Shown: positions 50,001-63,200, counted from the stretch's first letter. The stretch is 64,000 nucleotides of DNA from Phoronis australis (GCA_002633005.1 NMRA01000038.1:453634-517633), one strand, 5' to 3'. Numbers and translations are program-made. Notes: generated from the sequence alone by a model not told the origin.

Positions 50001-53000
50001 GCATATATATGTTTGCAACTGTGCTGTTATTAATCGGTGCATTGAAGGTTATTAATTCTTTCTGATACCATATCAACGCACTGACTTATAATACCACAAT
50101 CATATTTATGTATGTAATTTGCAGAAATATAATAGGGCCATCCTGGATTACACGGCAGTAGAACTCTCCTTTGTCCTGGAGATAAGAAAGCGCATGACCT
50201 GCTTTTGGAAATCAGCCGCATTTCGGCCCCGTTGCGCTGTTATGTTATGGATCATCACATTGAAGACTAACAATTCTTTCTCATACCATGTCAACACAGT
50301 GATTTAGAACAACACAATTATTTACAACTGTATCATTGTTTGCAATTTTGCAGGTCCCAAATAGAACAAGTTATGAGACAATTGCACAGCGAAGTGGAGT
50401 TATTGCAAGGCAAACTGTCTGCCATGGAAGACTTGGAAACAAATGAGGTTACTTGTTGTTGCGCTTTTAATCATTTTACAGCAGAGTTGACATAATACAT
50501 TGTTGTGACACATTAAAAGGTAGCTGATTAACATAATGGTAAGGATTGGAAATTTTAGTAGACTAAGTACAGTAACGCTACATAGGTTGAATATGCATAA
50601 GTTGGATTTTCGCTCGACTCGGACAAAGTTCAAGGATACGGTTGTTGTAGTTGGTGTCATATTTCACCATACTTGGATGAAATCATGCAGTCTGTTTGGA
50701 TTTGGCTTATGGGAATTTTGCTGTACATAGTGGACTAGAGGTCTCATCACAGGTGGCATTAAAGATGTTTAGCAAGAACTTTTTTTCGTTTTATATGAAA
50801 ATGGTTATGAAGTTACTTCCTTTTTAAGCTCACTGCCATTCTAATGAGTTTAAAATTATAAAACCAAAAAATGAACATTGCATTAAGTAGAAACTCATGA
50901 CAGCATAATAACAAGATAATGACTGATGAAGAAGAGAATGCATGCGCTACCTCAATTTATCATCTGGGTGCTAATTTCTTTCTTAAATTTTAACCACTGG
51001 CACTAATTTGAGACTGGGCACTTAACCAAAGTTAGAACTGTTATTGAGCCAATATGAAAGTGGGAGAAATGATATTTCCTAAAGATATGTCCTAAATCGT
51101 GTATGGCTACTTCTTTAAGGTTGAACCACTGAGGCAAGCATTGGAACAGTGCAAGCATGAGAACGAGGGGATAGCCAACTCACTTGAGAGTGTTCTTGTC
51201 TCTAACTCTGATCTGCAGGACGCTGTGCAGAGACTGCAGGGGGAGCTGGCAGGCAAGACGCAGCAAATAAGTGATCTACGCACGAGCAGGTAGTACTGTT
51301 CCTGGGCTTTTATGAATCGAATTATTTATTTTTATTTTAATGACATGGATGTAGCAGTTTTCTGACTGAAAAATGATGAATTTTGCCTGGATTAAAAAAA
51401 AAAACGAAATCTCAATTTCAACTAAATATTTAAAGGCCACAGAATGGATTCCTTGTAATGTGGTGACATTCTGTGACAAAACTTGCTTGCTTGAAATTCT
51501 ATTGACATTTTGTGACCTTTTAAAAATTCTGTAACAAAACGTGACAATTTGCTAAGCCAAGTAAGCTGTTAGTGTTTTGTTGGCTTTACAGTTTAATATT
51601 TTATGCTACATCATGGGCTGGTTCTTTTTTCACAAATATGGTGTTCATCATTATCACTGACAAATATTTTGTCTCGAACATGTGACAAAAGCAAATTTGT
51701 TGCAACTTTTCATGTAAAATCACCAAAAAAACTGTCATATATGAGACTTTCCCAATGACGTGTTGAAAATCTTGAGATGTGAAAAATTGTGTCTTGTCAT
51801 TAAACAAGAATCCTTGCTCTGAAAAGTTTATAATTAGGATCTGATGTTCACCAGGTGGCGCCATTGAGCAGTATTAAGTCCTTTTTATCACCTGAATAGC
51901 TAGAGGGCAGAAACACTTCATCCCCTTGGTGGTGTTTGTATGATAAGGGACTCATGTGATTATCTGAATGCAGACATTTCTTTGGGAAAGTCCCTTGCTA
52001 CACTAGCGCCACCTAGCAAATGTTTAGTTCCCCTATTCATTTCCTTCTAATTTTTGTGGCAATGTTAGACATAATTAGAACAAATCTTTACAGTAGGATT
52101 AAACAGTGTTTTGGTGGTTTTAAAATTTAAGGATTATTGGGCTTGAATTTTCATTTCGTCTGTTTTCAGAGAAGAAGAGTACAACTCTTTGAAGGAGGAG
52201 GTGAGAAAATATGAGGAGAAATTGGACGAGCTGAGGGTCGAGATGAGTAGGGAGAGGGAGAAGTCAGTGAAGAAAACCAATAAGGAAGTGGCAGAGGTAA
52301 GGGGCAGAAGAGGGAATGGGGCATCCCTTGGATATTGTAGTTTTCAAAATAAACTAGATAAACTAAATAAACTGCTGCTAAGCTTGGACGAACGTCTTGC
52401 AAGACAAATTGTCCCGAATTCGACAGAGTGTGTGACGTAATAGCGCCCAGATTCTGTATGTGTTGCAGTCGAAAATAAATGAATATTATATTATTTAAGT
52501 CATGGTTTTGTGCATCGAAACTTTGTTGAATTTTCGCTGTTGTGAATTTATTTTGAAAACCACTGTATATACAACTGTCAGTGCTATTAATGCGGTAACT
52601 TAGGTACATCTATACACAGTCGCTTACTTTGATACCTCAAGTGAACTTTTTCGACGACTAAGCACTGTGGTCTTTGTCAAGCTGCCTTGAAATCGATGCT
52701 TTGAATCCATGCTTACTTATTTATTTATTTACTGATTTATTTATCAAGATCATTTATTTCCCAATACAAGCCTGAACGGTAACAGGTATTTTCCGTGCGA
52801 GGTAGCGATTTGACAAGAAAACTTGATGGTCATTGTGTGATTCATAAAAGACGCTCACGTGTGTGGTTTAATCCAATGCGCTGCATATGGGTGACCGACG
52901 TCGAGAGTGACAGAAGTTGAATATTTTCGTATTTCTTTTGTAAGTTTTGTAGAGTTTATTGCTCAGTATGCGGGATAAATACATTATTACATGTCCTCAG

Positions 53001-56000
53001 CATGTATGTGGACCCCTTGTGGGATTTGGAGTAATTATCACTCTGAGGTGATCCAATTCACAGTCTAGATATGAGAAATAATGCCTCGCTATTTAATAAT
53101 GTATACATTTTGTTCCTGTATGCGTTGTCCTTTGTCAGGTGAAGAGGCAGTGCGATGAGCTCTTGGGTAAAAATGGTGAACTGTCTCGGGCCAACACTCA
53201 GCTGAGACACAAAGTATCGGAGACTGACCAGCAGGTCAAGGATCTGCGAGAGAAGGTGTCTGGCTACAGGGCTCAGGTGGAGAACTTACAGAGGAACAAG
53301 AAGGAAATGGAGATAGCGCTGCACAGGATGCAGGTATGGCGATGATGGAATGACACAGCGCCCTCTGTGTTTCTGCAGTAGGTGCAACGATTAGTTCATT
53401 TGCAATCAAATCGCAATGTAGGTATGCCAAGGCCCAATTCAGTTCCATTTTTAATTTCAATTTTTGCCGTTAGGTTCTTTCAAAGTTAGGACTTATTCAT
53501 ATCTTTTAAAAAGTATTAGGATTATGCTTGACAAATAAACAGCCTGGGATTGTTTATTAGTCGGAATTTTATCAAATTTCACAATTTTTGATCTCTACTT
53601 TTTAAAAATGCAATTTTTGATACTGGTTTTGTATAGTCACATGTTTCTGAACAAAAAATGGCTGCGCCCATCATGTATTCGGAGTTCTCATTTTTGACGA
53701 GTATAGGATCGTTTGAGAAAAAAGAACTGATTTGAAAACAAAAATCGAATTGAAAATAATCGAATTTCTCCTAAAAAGAATCGAATTCCTAAAAATGTTT
53801 GTCATCCCACCCCTATTTACTCACAATGCTGCACTCCTGTAGAGCACTTTGTCCTCAGTTTTCCATTGGTGTCATGCAAATCATATTTGATTGGATTACC
53901 TTTGTCATGGTGATTCAAATTAGGTTTTACTGTAGCATAGTGAGCTGCTATGTGGACATCAAAAAATTTGAAAAGCTGAGACACGATAGCACGTTTTTAA
54001 GTGGTCCAACTCTAAGTACCTAGAAGTGTGCTAGCGGTCCTACCTTCACTGATGTCTCCAGACCTGTTAACGTCACTGACATTTACAACAGAGCATCAGC
54101 GATGAAGTGGAAGAGCTCGATCGTGTCAAACAGGAATACATATCGAAGAATGCAGAGCAGGCGCGAGCGATCGGCACTTTCGTCACGCAGATCGAGTCCC
54201 TACAGGTGGAGTTGAAGACGATTGCTCGGTCGCAGAGTGAGATGGTGGCTAAGACAAAGGAGTTGGAAAAGCAGTTGAAGGAGGAGAGGGAGAGATATGA
54301 GGACCTTATGGCTGATTATGAGGTAGGAAGGTGGGAGAGAAAGGTAGGGAGGGGTACAGAGAGGGGTGGNNNNNGGACACAGAGAGGTAGGGAGGGGGAC
54401 ACTGAGAGTAAGGAGGGGGGCACAGAGATGTAGGGAGATAAATTTTGGTGGATGGTTTTCGTCTTTGGACATGTGAGTGCCTCGGTGAAAAATAGCATGT
54501 GGTGTGATCCTTAATTCAAAATATGTTTTCAGACTGAAGGGACAACTGGCTGTGTTTTCTCATGTTGTGATTGGCACACCACACTCCACCTAGACTCTCC
54601 AAGCCCAGTTGGGGTGGGTCTTATAAGCCCTGGCTGCAGCGGTGTAATTAAATGATGATGATACCTTTATTTTGTGCATAAACTAGAGGGATTCATGCAG
54701 ATAACTGCAACTTCAGGAGTATCCCCAGCGTTATGGATGTCAGCCATAAGTCAATACAATTGGATGGTGATCCCACTACTAGCAAATCAACATCCTGATG
54801 ATGTCCCTGCATGTGTCATGTTGTCATTGGGCTCTGTATTGGGCAGTAATGTCCCTGCATGTGTCATGTTGTCAGTGGGCTCTGTATTGGGCAGCAGTCA
54901 GATATAACATGAACACATTTTGATGCCCGTTATTCAGTGGAGGAAACTGGTTCTCAAAATGCGGACACGTTCTATCCCTCTGTTGCCCAGTATTGTGCTT
55001 ACTATGTTTCTATATTTCTCATTGTTTCCAGGAAACTAAAAGAAGGGAAGAGAACCTGGAAACACTGCGGCAAAAAACTGAGGACAAGTTGCTGGAGGCC
55101 AAACATGAATCCATGCAGGTTTGTTTGCATTAAAAGGACAATTTGCCACACTCAGTGTGAAAGCATGTTCAAGGAGTTTCATAATGGGTGTCAAGATTTA
55201 CAGCCTGTTTGTCTATAGGGTTGTAGAAATTGCAGAAATGTATTATTTTATTGGCTTGTTTCTGTCTCATAACTGCCTGGTGACTACTGGTTTTATTTTG
55301 CACTAAAACATGGCCATAACAAGCCATGAGACCCTTACACCTGTTATTGTCTTCTATTCTCGACAGAAGTGGGGAGAATCTGTGTCAGATGCAGAACTGT
55401 TCACCGCGTTAGTGTTCACCATGCTTAAGACTAACTGCAGTTAGTCACTTGATTGTGATTCTGCCTGTGTTGTAAATTGTTGAAAATGAGCAGCAAAATG
55501 ACGTTAATTATGTTTTTTTTTTTTAAATTTAAGTCGAAATTCAATCTTAGAAAAAGTTTGCACGAATCAAGAAGAATTTGTTGAAATTTATACCCAACTG
55601 TTAAAGTAGTAAATGAGGTGAAGTGCTACAGACATCTTCTTTATAGATATACATCACCATGGTTGTGGTTTCACTGGGGTTCAAAATAATGTACTTAATT
55701 GTTTAGTAACCCGAGGCGGGGGTATTAAATATCAGTGAGATAAGAACACCCACCCCTTTATACAACACCCATGCTGTAGTATTGAAGTGGACAGTTTGCT
55801 AGATTGAGTATGGAGGCTTGTTCAAGTGATTGAGGAGACCATTTGTTCACACTGTAGGAAAACGGGAGGCAGTCAGGTGCTATTACCATGTCGCTATATG
55901 TTTATATCTTCTATGTTGTCAGATTTCCTCTAGTCTCCAAGATGCCCATCAGTGGTTCAAGACAAAGTTTGAACATTTACAAGGTGAACTACTTCGCTCC

Positions 56001-57421
56001 AGGTAGGAAATCATTAAGTTTTGAAAGGTATTCAAATGAGTAATTTCAGTTTCTTTAAAAGAGTTTAGATTTGTTCTGACTGGCAGTTAATAGCTTCAGG
56101 AGGCATCGTAAGTGAGCATAGTATGTGTCTTTCAAAACTATGGATACTCCACCTCGGTAAGTGTTCAAAAACTCGTTGCAGAAAAACGCAAGCTCAACTC
56201 GAGCAAGAGAACTTTGAACAACGACAGGCGATTGAGGAAGAGAAGCGTCGGGCACAGGAAACTTCGGAGAAGGCGCGGGAAATGTTACGGGTACGAAAGG
56301 CATTGTTCTCATTATGTTACAGATCTGTGTGATAAATTTGTGAAGTTCGATTTGAGTGTTGTTCACATGCATACAACTCAATAGATTTCATTATCATGGG
56401 CATGACAAGCACCAAGTACTTAGTATATTGTCAACCTTCTACGATTTAAACAGGCAAAAAAAGTCACATTACGTTTCAGCTATATTGAATGCTGCTTTGG
56501 TATTATTAATATTGGCGTGGGACATCCTCTATCAGTCTATGTCATGTCATGAAAATTGAGTCGTGAAACAAGTTACCCCAATGTTTTTGTTTTCTGTGGT
56601 GGCATTCTTGACTTTTACTGAAGTGCTTCACTTTGAAGTGAGGCACTTTTGACCTGGCAAAGAAAGGATTAGGAATTATGACTTGTTTGCCACTGTTATC
56701 ATTGATGGAGTTTGAAAAAGATTTAATATGAAGAGCCTTTGTCACAACTAATTGTGCATTTTATATAATTGCAAAATCTGCAACATTTGTGGTAGACGCC
56801 TGGGTAAATTATGATGAATTATTTCCTAAAAATAATAATGATTTTACTTATACACTGAAGTACTGGTCATGGATTTGTCTTCAGGCAAGTCGTCAGTCTG
56901 TGCGACAAATGGCTGACCACGCCCAGTTCGCAGAACATGAGACCAAAGAACACATGAACTACCTGGGCAAGAAGTTAGTTGGAGAGAGATTACACAGTAA
57001 ATATATGGACAGGAAGTACACCAATCTACAGGTGGGTGTGTTGAGGCACTATTAAAGGATCATTTTTACATTGTTATGTAGTGGATATTTTATGCTCCAA
57101 TGGTATTTGAACGGTGTTTGCTTTCAAAAACGACTTTATCATATGAATTGAGTTGACATTGTTTACATAAAATATTGCTTTTCTGTGTATAAAGCACTGT
57201 CCTAGCTAGACTAAGTTCAGTTCATTTCAACCTGGCTTTTCATGAAAAGCGAGTTCAACCGTTCTGTGGCAGTTGCTTTTGCACTCCATGGGAATATGAT
57301 TTGCATGTTGAGATTTAGAAGGTAGAAAACCTTACACTATTTTCAGGAATCCAGTAGCAGACAGTTGGAAGCTATACTGAAAGATCTGGATGATATCAAG
57401 ACAAAGAAATATGACTACTGA
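38052..57421 (+). CDS. CCDC150: CCDC150-like coiled-coil protein
   Basis: Twenty-two coding exons join with matching phases into 1142 residues (human CCDC150 is about 1100): 38052-38196, 38498-38895, 39308-39493, 40155-40284, 43013-43155, 44376-44483, 44934-45043, 45628-45805, 46225-46386, 47511-47702, 48769-48960, 49298-49467, 50354-50447, 51120-51289, 52170-52296, 53139-53333, 54092-54322, 55032-55118, 55923-56002, 56182-56290, 56885-57031, 57347-57421. Nearly the whole protein is heptad coiled coil rich in E/K/Q/L, with no membrane segment or catalytic motif. The family call rests on overall length and layout, an N-terminal LLQKRLRVAEDDT-type start, and the EQKNKLAYENGRLQ segment in exon 10. 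These resemble my memory of CCDC150, so another long coiled-coil family is possible. The vertebrate protein is poorly characterised. The start ATG directly follows an acceptor (TTTTAG|ATGG). Confidence 0.8.
40412..41900. mobile_element. GTCC-rich non-autonomous element, gapped
   Basis: The ends carry an inverted ATGCGCCCACA (40412-40422) and TGTGGGCGCAT (41890-41900). Inside are a GTCC tetranucleotide run (about 40460-40490) and repeated modules. Each module has TCATGAAATTTGG or GTGAAAATTGGCA, then a GACGG/GGACGG stretch, then CTAGTGGCAATTTT or CTAGTGGCCATTTT. No ORF is seen. This looks like a tandem-module element that collapsed in assembly. It lies in the fourth intron of the CCDC150-like gene. 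Confidence 0.65.
40878..41508. other. Assembly gap of 631 N
   Basis: A run of N inside the repeat element. The long X-filled reading frames across it are meaningless. Confidence 1.
43933..44000. mobile_element. Hairpin element, copy 3
   Basis: GCCCGCATTTTGAGAACCAG faces CTGGTTCTCAAAATGTGGGC with a short loop containing TCTCCACTGAATAATAGG. It is the most symmetrical member of the family, in an intron of the CCDC150-like gene. Confidence 0.8.
49851..49942 (-). repeat. tRNA-derived SINE-like sequence
   Basis: Read on minus, it starts GGTCCCGACAGCTCAGTGG with an A-box-like AGCTCAGTGG. It carries a degenerate B-box (ATTTGAGCCC). The 5' GTCCCGA can pair with a downstream TTGGGAC in 6 of 7 positions, like an acceptor stem. 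It is probably a tRNA pseudogene or SINE head in an intron of the CCDC150-like gene. Confidence 0.55.
50119..50235 (+). repeat. Interspersed repeat, pair with 57640-57750
   Basis: AATAGGGCCATCCTGGATTAC recurs as AATAGGGCCGTCCCGGATTAC at about 57653-57673. In both copies a CCGCA..GCCCCGTT stretch follows downstream. The class is unknown. Confidence 0.45.
54335..54432 (+). repeat. Purine-rich minisatellite with 5-base gap
   Basis: Repeats of the type GGTAGGGAGGGGGACACAGAGA directly after exon 54092-54322. There are five N at 54370-54374. Confidence 0.8.
54801..54896 (+). repeat. 48-bp tandem duplication
   Basis: Two copies, starting ATGTCCCTGCATGTG at 54801 and 54849, differ at about four positions. 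They are intronic. Confidence 0.9.
54924..54965. mobile_element. Hairpin element, copy 4 (one-armed)
   Basis: GCCCGTTATTCAGTGGAGG then AAACTGGTTCTCAAAATGCGGA. This is the loop plus one arm of the family; the opposite arm is missing. Confidence 0.65.
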
Positions 57422-58491
57422 GACATATTTTCAACGCATCAACTGACTTTTTTAGTCAGGTGCTAACGATGAGCTATGTGCTCAGTCAACAGACTCGAAT
57501 ATCATTTTGGTAAGGTCACATTTGCACCTTGTGAACCATGAGGTTTTTTCTCCTGAGGTAATGAGGTAAATATCCAACTTAGTACTTGCTTCACAAGCCC
57601 AAATCTTCAGTGCGGGGGTCACCTGAGCCAAGTGCTCAGATTTCCACTGACAATAGGGCCGTCCCGGATTACGCAGCAACACTCAAATCTCGCTGTAATT
57701 ACCCACAATGCCGCAAATATCCGTCAGGCACATTTGGTGCCCCGTTTTTGTGCCACTGGAGTTTCACATGTTATTTGTTATTGTCTGATTCTTTACAAGT
57801 TTTTCTGGGTTGCAATACTCTATTCCGTCTTTCCCATGTCAACAACGTATTACTGCTGTGCTGTGGACCGAATTCTATCGCTGTGTAATCAGAGATGTCT
57901 CTAATGACCTATGGTAAAAATTCTATAGCTTGGAAGAGTAGCTAAAAGCTGGGGACACCGAAAATCAAGTAAAAATTAAAATTTTCTTGATTCTGAAGAT
58001 TTGAACCAGAGTGATTTTTGTGTTCATTATATTTCATAAATTGTTGAAAAAAAAGACTCATAATAATTATTAGGGTTGCAAAATGGCTTAGACACCTTTA
58101 CTTTTCTGTAAATTCCCCTTCATTCTCGGTCATGAAATAAAAATAGTAGGACGATGAATTCGGCTTCTGTCTAGCAGTCATGATGGAGTAATTCAGGGCC
58201 ATCGTGTGTAATATTTTTGGCGTGTACTGTATGCGATTGTAACTTACTTGCCTAGTTTCATATTTCAAATTCACATCAGTTTAATAACAACTGTGATGCT
58301 GTGCTGTGTTTTTGCATTGAATATGTCGACTAGACGAGAGTGGTCAATCACTGTGATGAAAATGAACATTTAGAAATTTGTAAAAACATTACGTTACCTC
58401 AAAATGGACATGTACTCGTCATTGTATATAACATTTTCACTAAGTTATAACTATTCATTTCATGCTCATCACAAATTGATGTTTGCAAAAG
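57422..58491 (+). other. Probable 3' untranslated region, CCDC150-like
   Basis: No ORF of note. It contains the second copy of the 50119 repeat near 57640-57750 and an early AATAAA at 58136-58141. Confidence 0.45.
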
Positions 58492-58497
58492 AATAAA
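58492..58497 (+). terminator. Polyadenylation signal, CCDC150-like gene
   Basis: AATAAA about 1.07 kb after the stop, followed within 20 bases by a GT-rich stretch (GATGTGTGTCC), as at real cleavage sites. Confidence 0.55.
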
Positions 58498-58599
58498 ACC
58501 TTTATGATGTGTGTCCAGTTTATTTTGATTTACATCTGGATGTAAGTGATCAATATTGTACTATTTAAGTGTTCCGCATGTGTGTATAGATGACAGTGT

Positions 58600-60275
58600 T
58601 AGCACTGGAACAGAACCAATACAGTCGAATAGACAAGTAATTTAGTTCTTTTCAGAAAAAAGTTGATGGAATCGCGTGAAATTTTGGTGCTAATGTATAT
58701 GAAGAACTTAACGACAAAGCTATCTGAACATCATCTATGCTAAACATCTATGCCAGGCAGTCACTGAGATAAGGATTTAGTGCACAAGTTCCACTTTAAA
58801 TCATTACAAAATTTTGATCTATGGAGAGCCCTAAAGGAAGAGAACTTTGTATTTATTAGTCATCCATTTTCATGCAATTACTTCAGTGTACTTTGAGATT
58901 TGACATGTATATAAAAATCCTAAAACAGAGATGAAACCTAAAACTGATAAAATATTGAAATGCTGAGAAAGAATTCCAATAAAAGGTTGCAAACTTAACC
59001 TAATTGTAGCAATACACAGATTTCATAGCATGCATCGAAGTATTCAACTAGAAAGTGTCTGTCCGACATTCTGGTATGGACCACCTGTGTGCAAATTGCG
59101 ATGTACCAATTCTTAGTTTGCCATCTGTCAATACTCTGTAAAACACTACATGTATTTCTTATTGACATCCACGTTTTGTCTTCACTCCAAGGCCTGTTTA
59201 ACATAATGCAAAATATCTTTCCTAAACACACAGTAGAATGTACAAGTTGGATCCAACCGAACCGAGAGACTTCATCTGAGTAAAGCGAAATCCGACTTAT
59301 TTGAAGGACTGAATGCACGAATTAGGACACTCGTACCACAAAACTTTGTCTAGGAGCGAAAATACAACAGGCATATCTGACTTATACAAGTTTTATGTAT
59401 TAAACTTCTAAAAAAACCTCTTGGTTGTGGGAAAACGCAATAGAGAAAAATGTAATCAACAACTGGTAATTTTCTAACCTTTGTTAAAATTAAACTCTTA
59501 ATATCACAGTGAGTTGTTGGTAGTCAAAGCTATGGTATGTCCCCTGTGCATTAAATGTACAATATTTTGAATGGAAGAGTATTGCATTGTTTTAAACAAA
59601 GATCATTTTATCATTTTCCTTACTTTTAAGATGCAGGCCTCGATTTTCCTTTAGCTGTTGGACTCTATTACAATGACTAGCATCAAAAGTGCATTCCTCT
59701 AACTCACAATATGTACTCTGTGTGCAAATTCACAACTTTGCAGCAGACATTATTGAAATCATTCAGTACCACCAAACTTTTCACAAAATAAAACACGTAG
59801 CCAACAATTTAAGTGCATGTATACTGTAAAATGTGAGTACCCGTAATTTCTCAAAACATTGTCTACAGTACATAATCTAAAGTTGATAAAGCGTTTTTGA
59901 CACTAATCTTTTATGAAGAAAAGGAGAAAATAAAATTTCATTGATGAGGTTTTATCACACTCTGCTTCGATCAGTTCTTTGTGAGCACAACTACACAGAC
60001 ATCTAGTTCACTAAACACTGTTCAGTGATTGCACCTGCACCGGTTGGTTGTCTGGGAATGATGTCATAGGATATGAGCCAGTGGAGTTGCTGAGTGCGTC
60101 AATTATCAACTGTTGCATTGATCCAGAGCGATTTGTATTTCACAAATAAAACCTTCCGAATTTTAATATGAAAGTATTACCCTTAGGACTACACCTGTAA
60201 CTTTGAGCCAGTAATTACTACCCAAAAGAAGAAATGTCCATCAATTTTTCTGGAGTGCAGAGCAAGCTTGTTTAT
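58600..60275. other. Convergent 3' spacer
   Basis: AT-rich DNA between two convergent genes. It probably includes the 3' untranslated region of the minus-strand Gln-rich gene. A minus AATAAA lies at 58852-58857. No coding exon is seen. Confidence 0.5.
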
Positions 60276-63200
60276 CTAATCCTTTGCTCCACCAAAGTTA
60301 GCAGCCAACCTAGACTTGGGTCTCTTCCGTGTTTTTGTATTAGCAGCTGACTTAGAAGCAGTGTCTTGGGGTTTACTCCTGCTTGCATACTGTGCCGATT
60401 TCCCATCTTCGTCAGCAGAGTTGCTCCTGACAGCTGGGTCACTACTGACATTTTGCTTTGGTGATTTCTCCTTGTCTGAATCCGTGTCTTTGGAATTTCC
60501 TCTCTTTTCCTTTTGCGGTGTCGCCATTTTTTTGCTGACCTGTAGCAAAAATTGTGGCCTTGTTCAGAAAATGGCGAACATAAATAAATGAAAGAAGCAA
60601 TCTGCAACATTAAAACAAAAATATAGACTACGAACCTCCATGAAATATGCCTTCGCAGCATGCATGCCAACTCGATTTACTGTCCATACACCCACTAAAA
60701 ATATCTGAAACTAACTAATGACAAGATTCAACAATTTGTTTGCTCACCTGAAGAGGAACAAATGGGTTGTTGCTGTTACCAGAATGTTGCCTCACTCTCC
60801 CTTCGCCTGCCTCCTGCCCTCCGCTGGCAATCTGATGATGGTGTTGTTGGTGCTGACCAGCTCCCTGCCATTGTTGCTGCTGTTGTTGTAACGCCACCTG
60901 TTGGTGTGACTGCAGATAATGTTGCTGTTGCTGGAACCTCTGCTGGTCCTGCTGTTGGTGGTGGTGTTGATGCTGGTTAGTGTGCCAACTCCTGTTACCA
61001 CCACCATGAGGGTAGGCATAGTTCTGATGGCGATGGATGGGATGCTGGTACATCTGGCCAGGATGGTAAGTGTGCATCCCCTGGTAGTTCTGTTGTTGCT
61101 GATGGTGGTGCGGTGGTGCCCATTGTGGTCTGGCTTGCTGGAACTGCTGCTGGTAGTAAGGGTAGGAGCGTGGTTGCAGAGGATGGTAATGGTAGTTTGT
61201 TGGAAACTGTGGACGAGCTTGTATAGCGTATTGTTGTGGCCTGGGCTGAACCTGGCCAACGTGAGACACCGGATGACTCACATCACCTGCAAGTGAGTGG
61301 AAAGGTAATGCATAGGCAATGAAACTTTGAAAGCGCTAAATTTACACATGGCAAAATTTCACCTTAAATGTCACTGTGCTGCTTTTTACATTAAAAAAAT
61401 TGTCGGGTAATTTTTTATTTAAAATTCTGTTTTCTGTAATAATACTTGATCACATATCGAGAGAAAAAATCACTATTCAAGGCAAGTTAGTCAAACGCAA
61501 TACATTAAACAAGGACCAAACCTATGGTAAGAGCAACTGAACCTCTGCTTTAAACATTGACAAAGCAACGTAAACACAATAGACAGTTCTATCAAGTACA
61601 GAACCTGCTTGGTTAACACACCGCAAATAGGCATTAACTATAGTAACACACGACTGGGGTACACCCAATCAAAAGTTTCACAGTACTCTACCCAACTGCT
61701 TACCTGGTCCTAACGGACTAACAGGTGTGAAGGCTGACGGTTGTCTACCAGTTGCTTGTTGCTTACTGGTTGCGGATGACGCAGTATGGCGGGACTGAAA
61801 TACAAATCAAGAATTTTAAGATTGAGAAGTAATGTCCTTTATCCTACCGAAGCTTTTTTCCTTCAAATCACACCTTTTAGCTGTAGGAAAAAGGACATTA
61901 ACTCAAGTGGAAAAAACACTTCACAGCAAAAATCAGCAGCCAGTCAGAGGGTACCTAGAGCCTGATGAGTACATTATGCAGAGGCCAGATTAGGAAAGTT
62001 GCGTCGCTATCACCTACAAATTTTGCCAATGGGGTGTATGGCCATTGAAGTCGTTTGTAACACATTGAGTGTACAAGAGATTATCTCCCTTGGTTGCAAC
62101 AGTCAACACTCAAGGTTTTGTGATCAGGGAGAGGTAGATACTCTACATCTCTGCTTTGTTCAGGAGATGATGAAAGGATCAGAGGGCAAGAATTTCTTGA
62201 AACATTACACAAACTTAGAGAATATTGCATTTAGCTGAGCAAAAATTCAATACTTACTCAAGACGAATAAGTCAATTTTATACACCATTTTAAAGGTACA
62301 CTTTCTTGACAAATGATTCCTTAATAAACCATACAGGTTCTCACAAAAGCCATTTTCTGATATAGCGGCAACTTGGTGAACTACAACTTGTCATTAGATA
62401 GCGATAGCGCAGTTGGTTGATTGTTCTGCATTCTTGTTTGGACTTAATGCAGAAGGATATTTTCCAGTAATGTTTATAAATCCTATGCGACCATCGCAGT
62501 CAAATTTCCCCTGTTGTGAGGTGGGATATTCAAACGATTCCATCAAAAATGTCCAAGATCTCAAAATGTCAGCGAACGAAAGAAATTAACTTTCATCTCA
62601 ATCAACTCAGCCAATCTTGTGCACCAGAATTAAAAATTGTGTCAAGAGAAAGATGCTTTTGCACTCTCACAATGTTAAAGATTTCTACAACAGATCCGAA
62701 GATAAATCTGCCACGTTTCAAGCACCGATAAATCATACAAGCAAGTCTTGCTGCCCTAAACAATTACTAAAATTTTGAGAAAGCAGACGGAGCAGTGGAT
62801 ATCCTCTAATGGTGAGTATTTATCTCCCCTTGTCTCACTCTGTTCACAATAACTCACCACCTGCAGCAGGGCCATAGCTGCTGAGCTTTCAGATGCCTGC
62901 TCTTTCGTCCTACAGGCGGAGCCTTGCACCCTCAATCCCGTACCAAGGGTTACACATGCGAAAAATAACCCCTATAATAGAAAGCAATTTACATCATTAA
63001 AAAAAGCACATCAATTTTATATGCCAAGTGTAATTTTCCGACAAAAAAGACAAATGTTATGTTTGGCACTGCCACGCATAACTGAATGTTTGAGTTGTGA
63101 TATGGCTCACAAAATGAGTTGTTATTTAACATATTATGAAATAGTTTACAGGTATAACACTTTTTAAAGTTTGAATTTTCCAAACACGCACATTTCCTAT

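Noticed and set aside
60792-61296. Long open frames of 125-155 codons antisense to, or in another frame of, the Gln-rich exon
   Set aside because: Low-complexity shadows of the repetitive coding exon. Only the frame with consistent splice phases and a downstream exon was kept.
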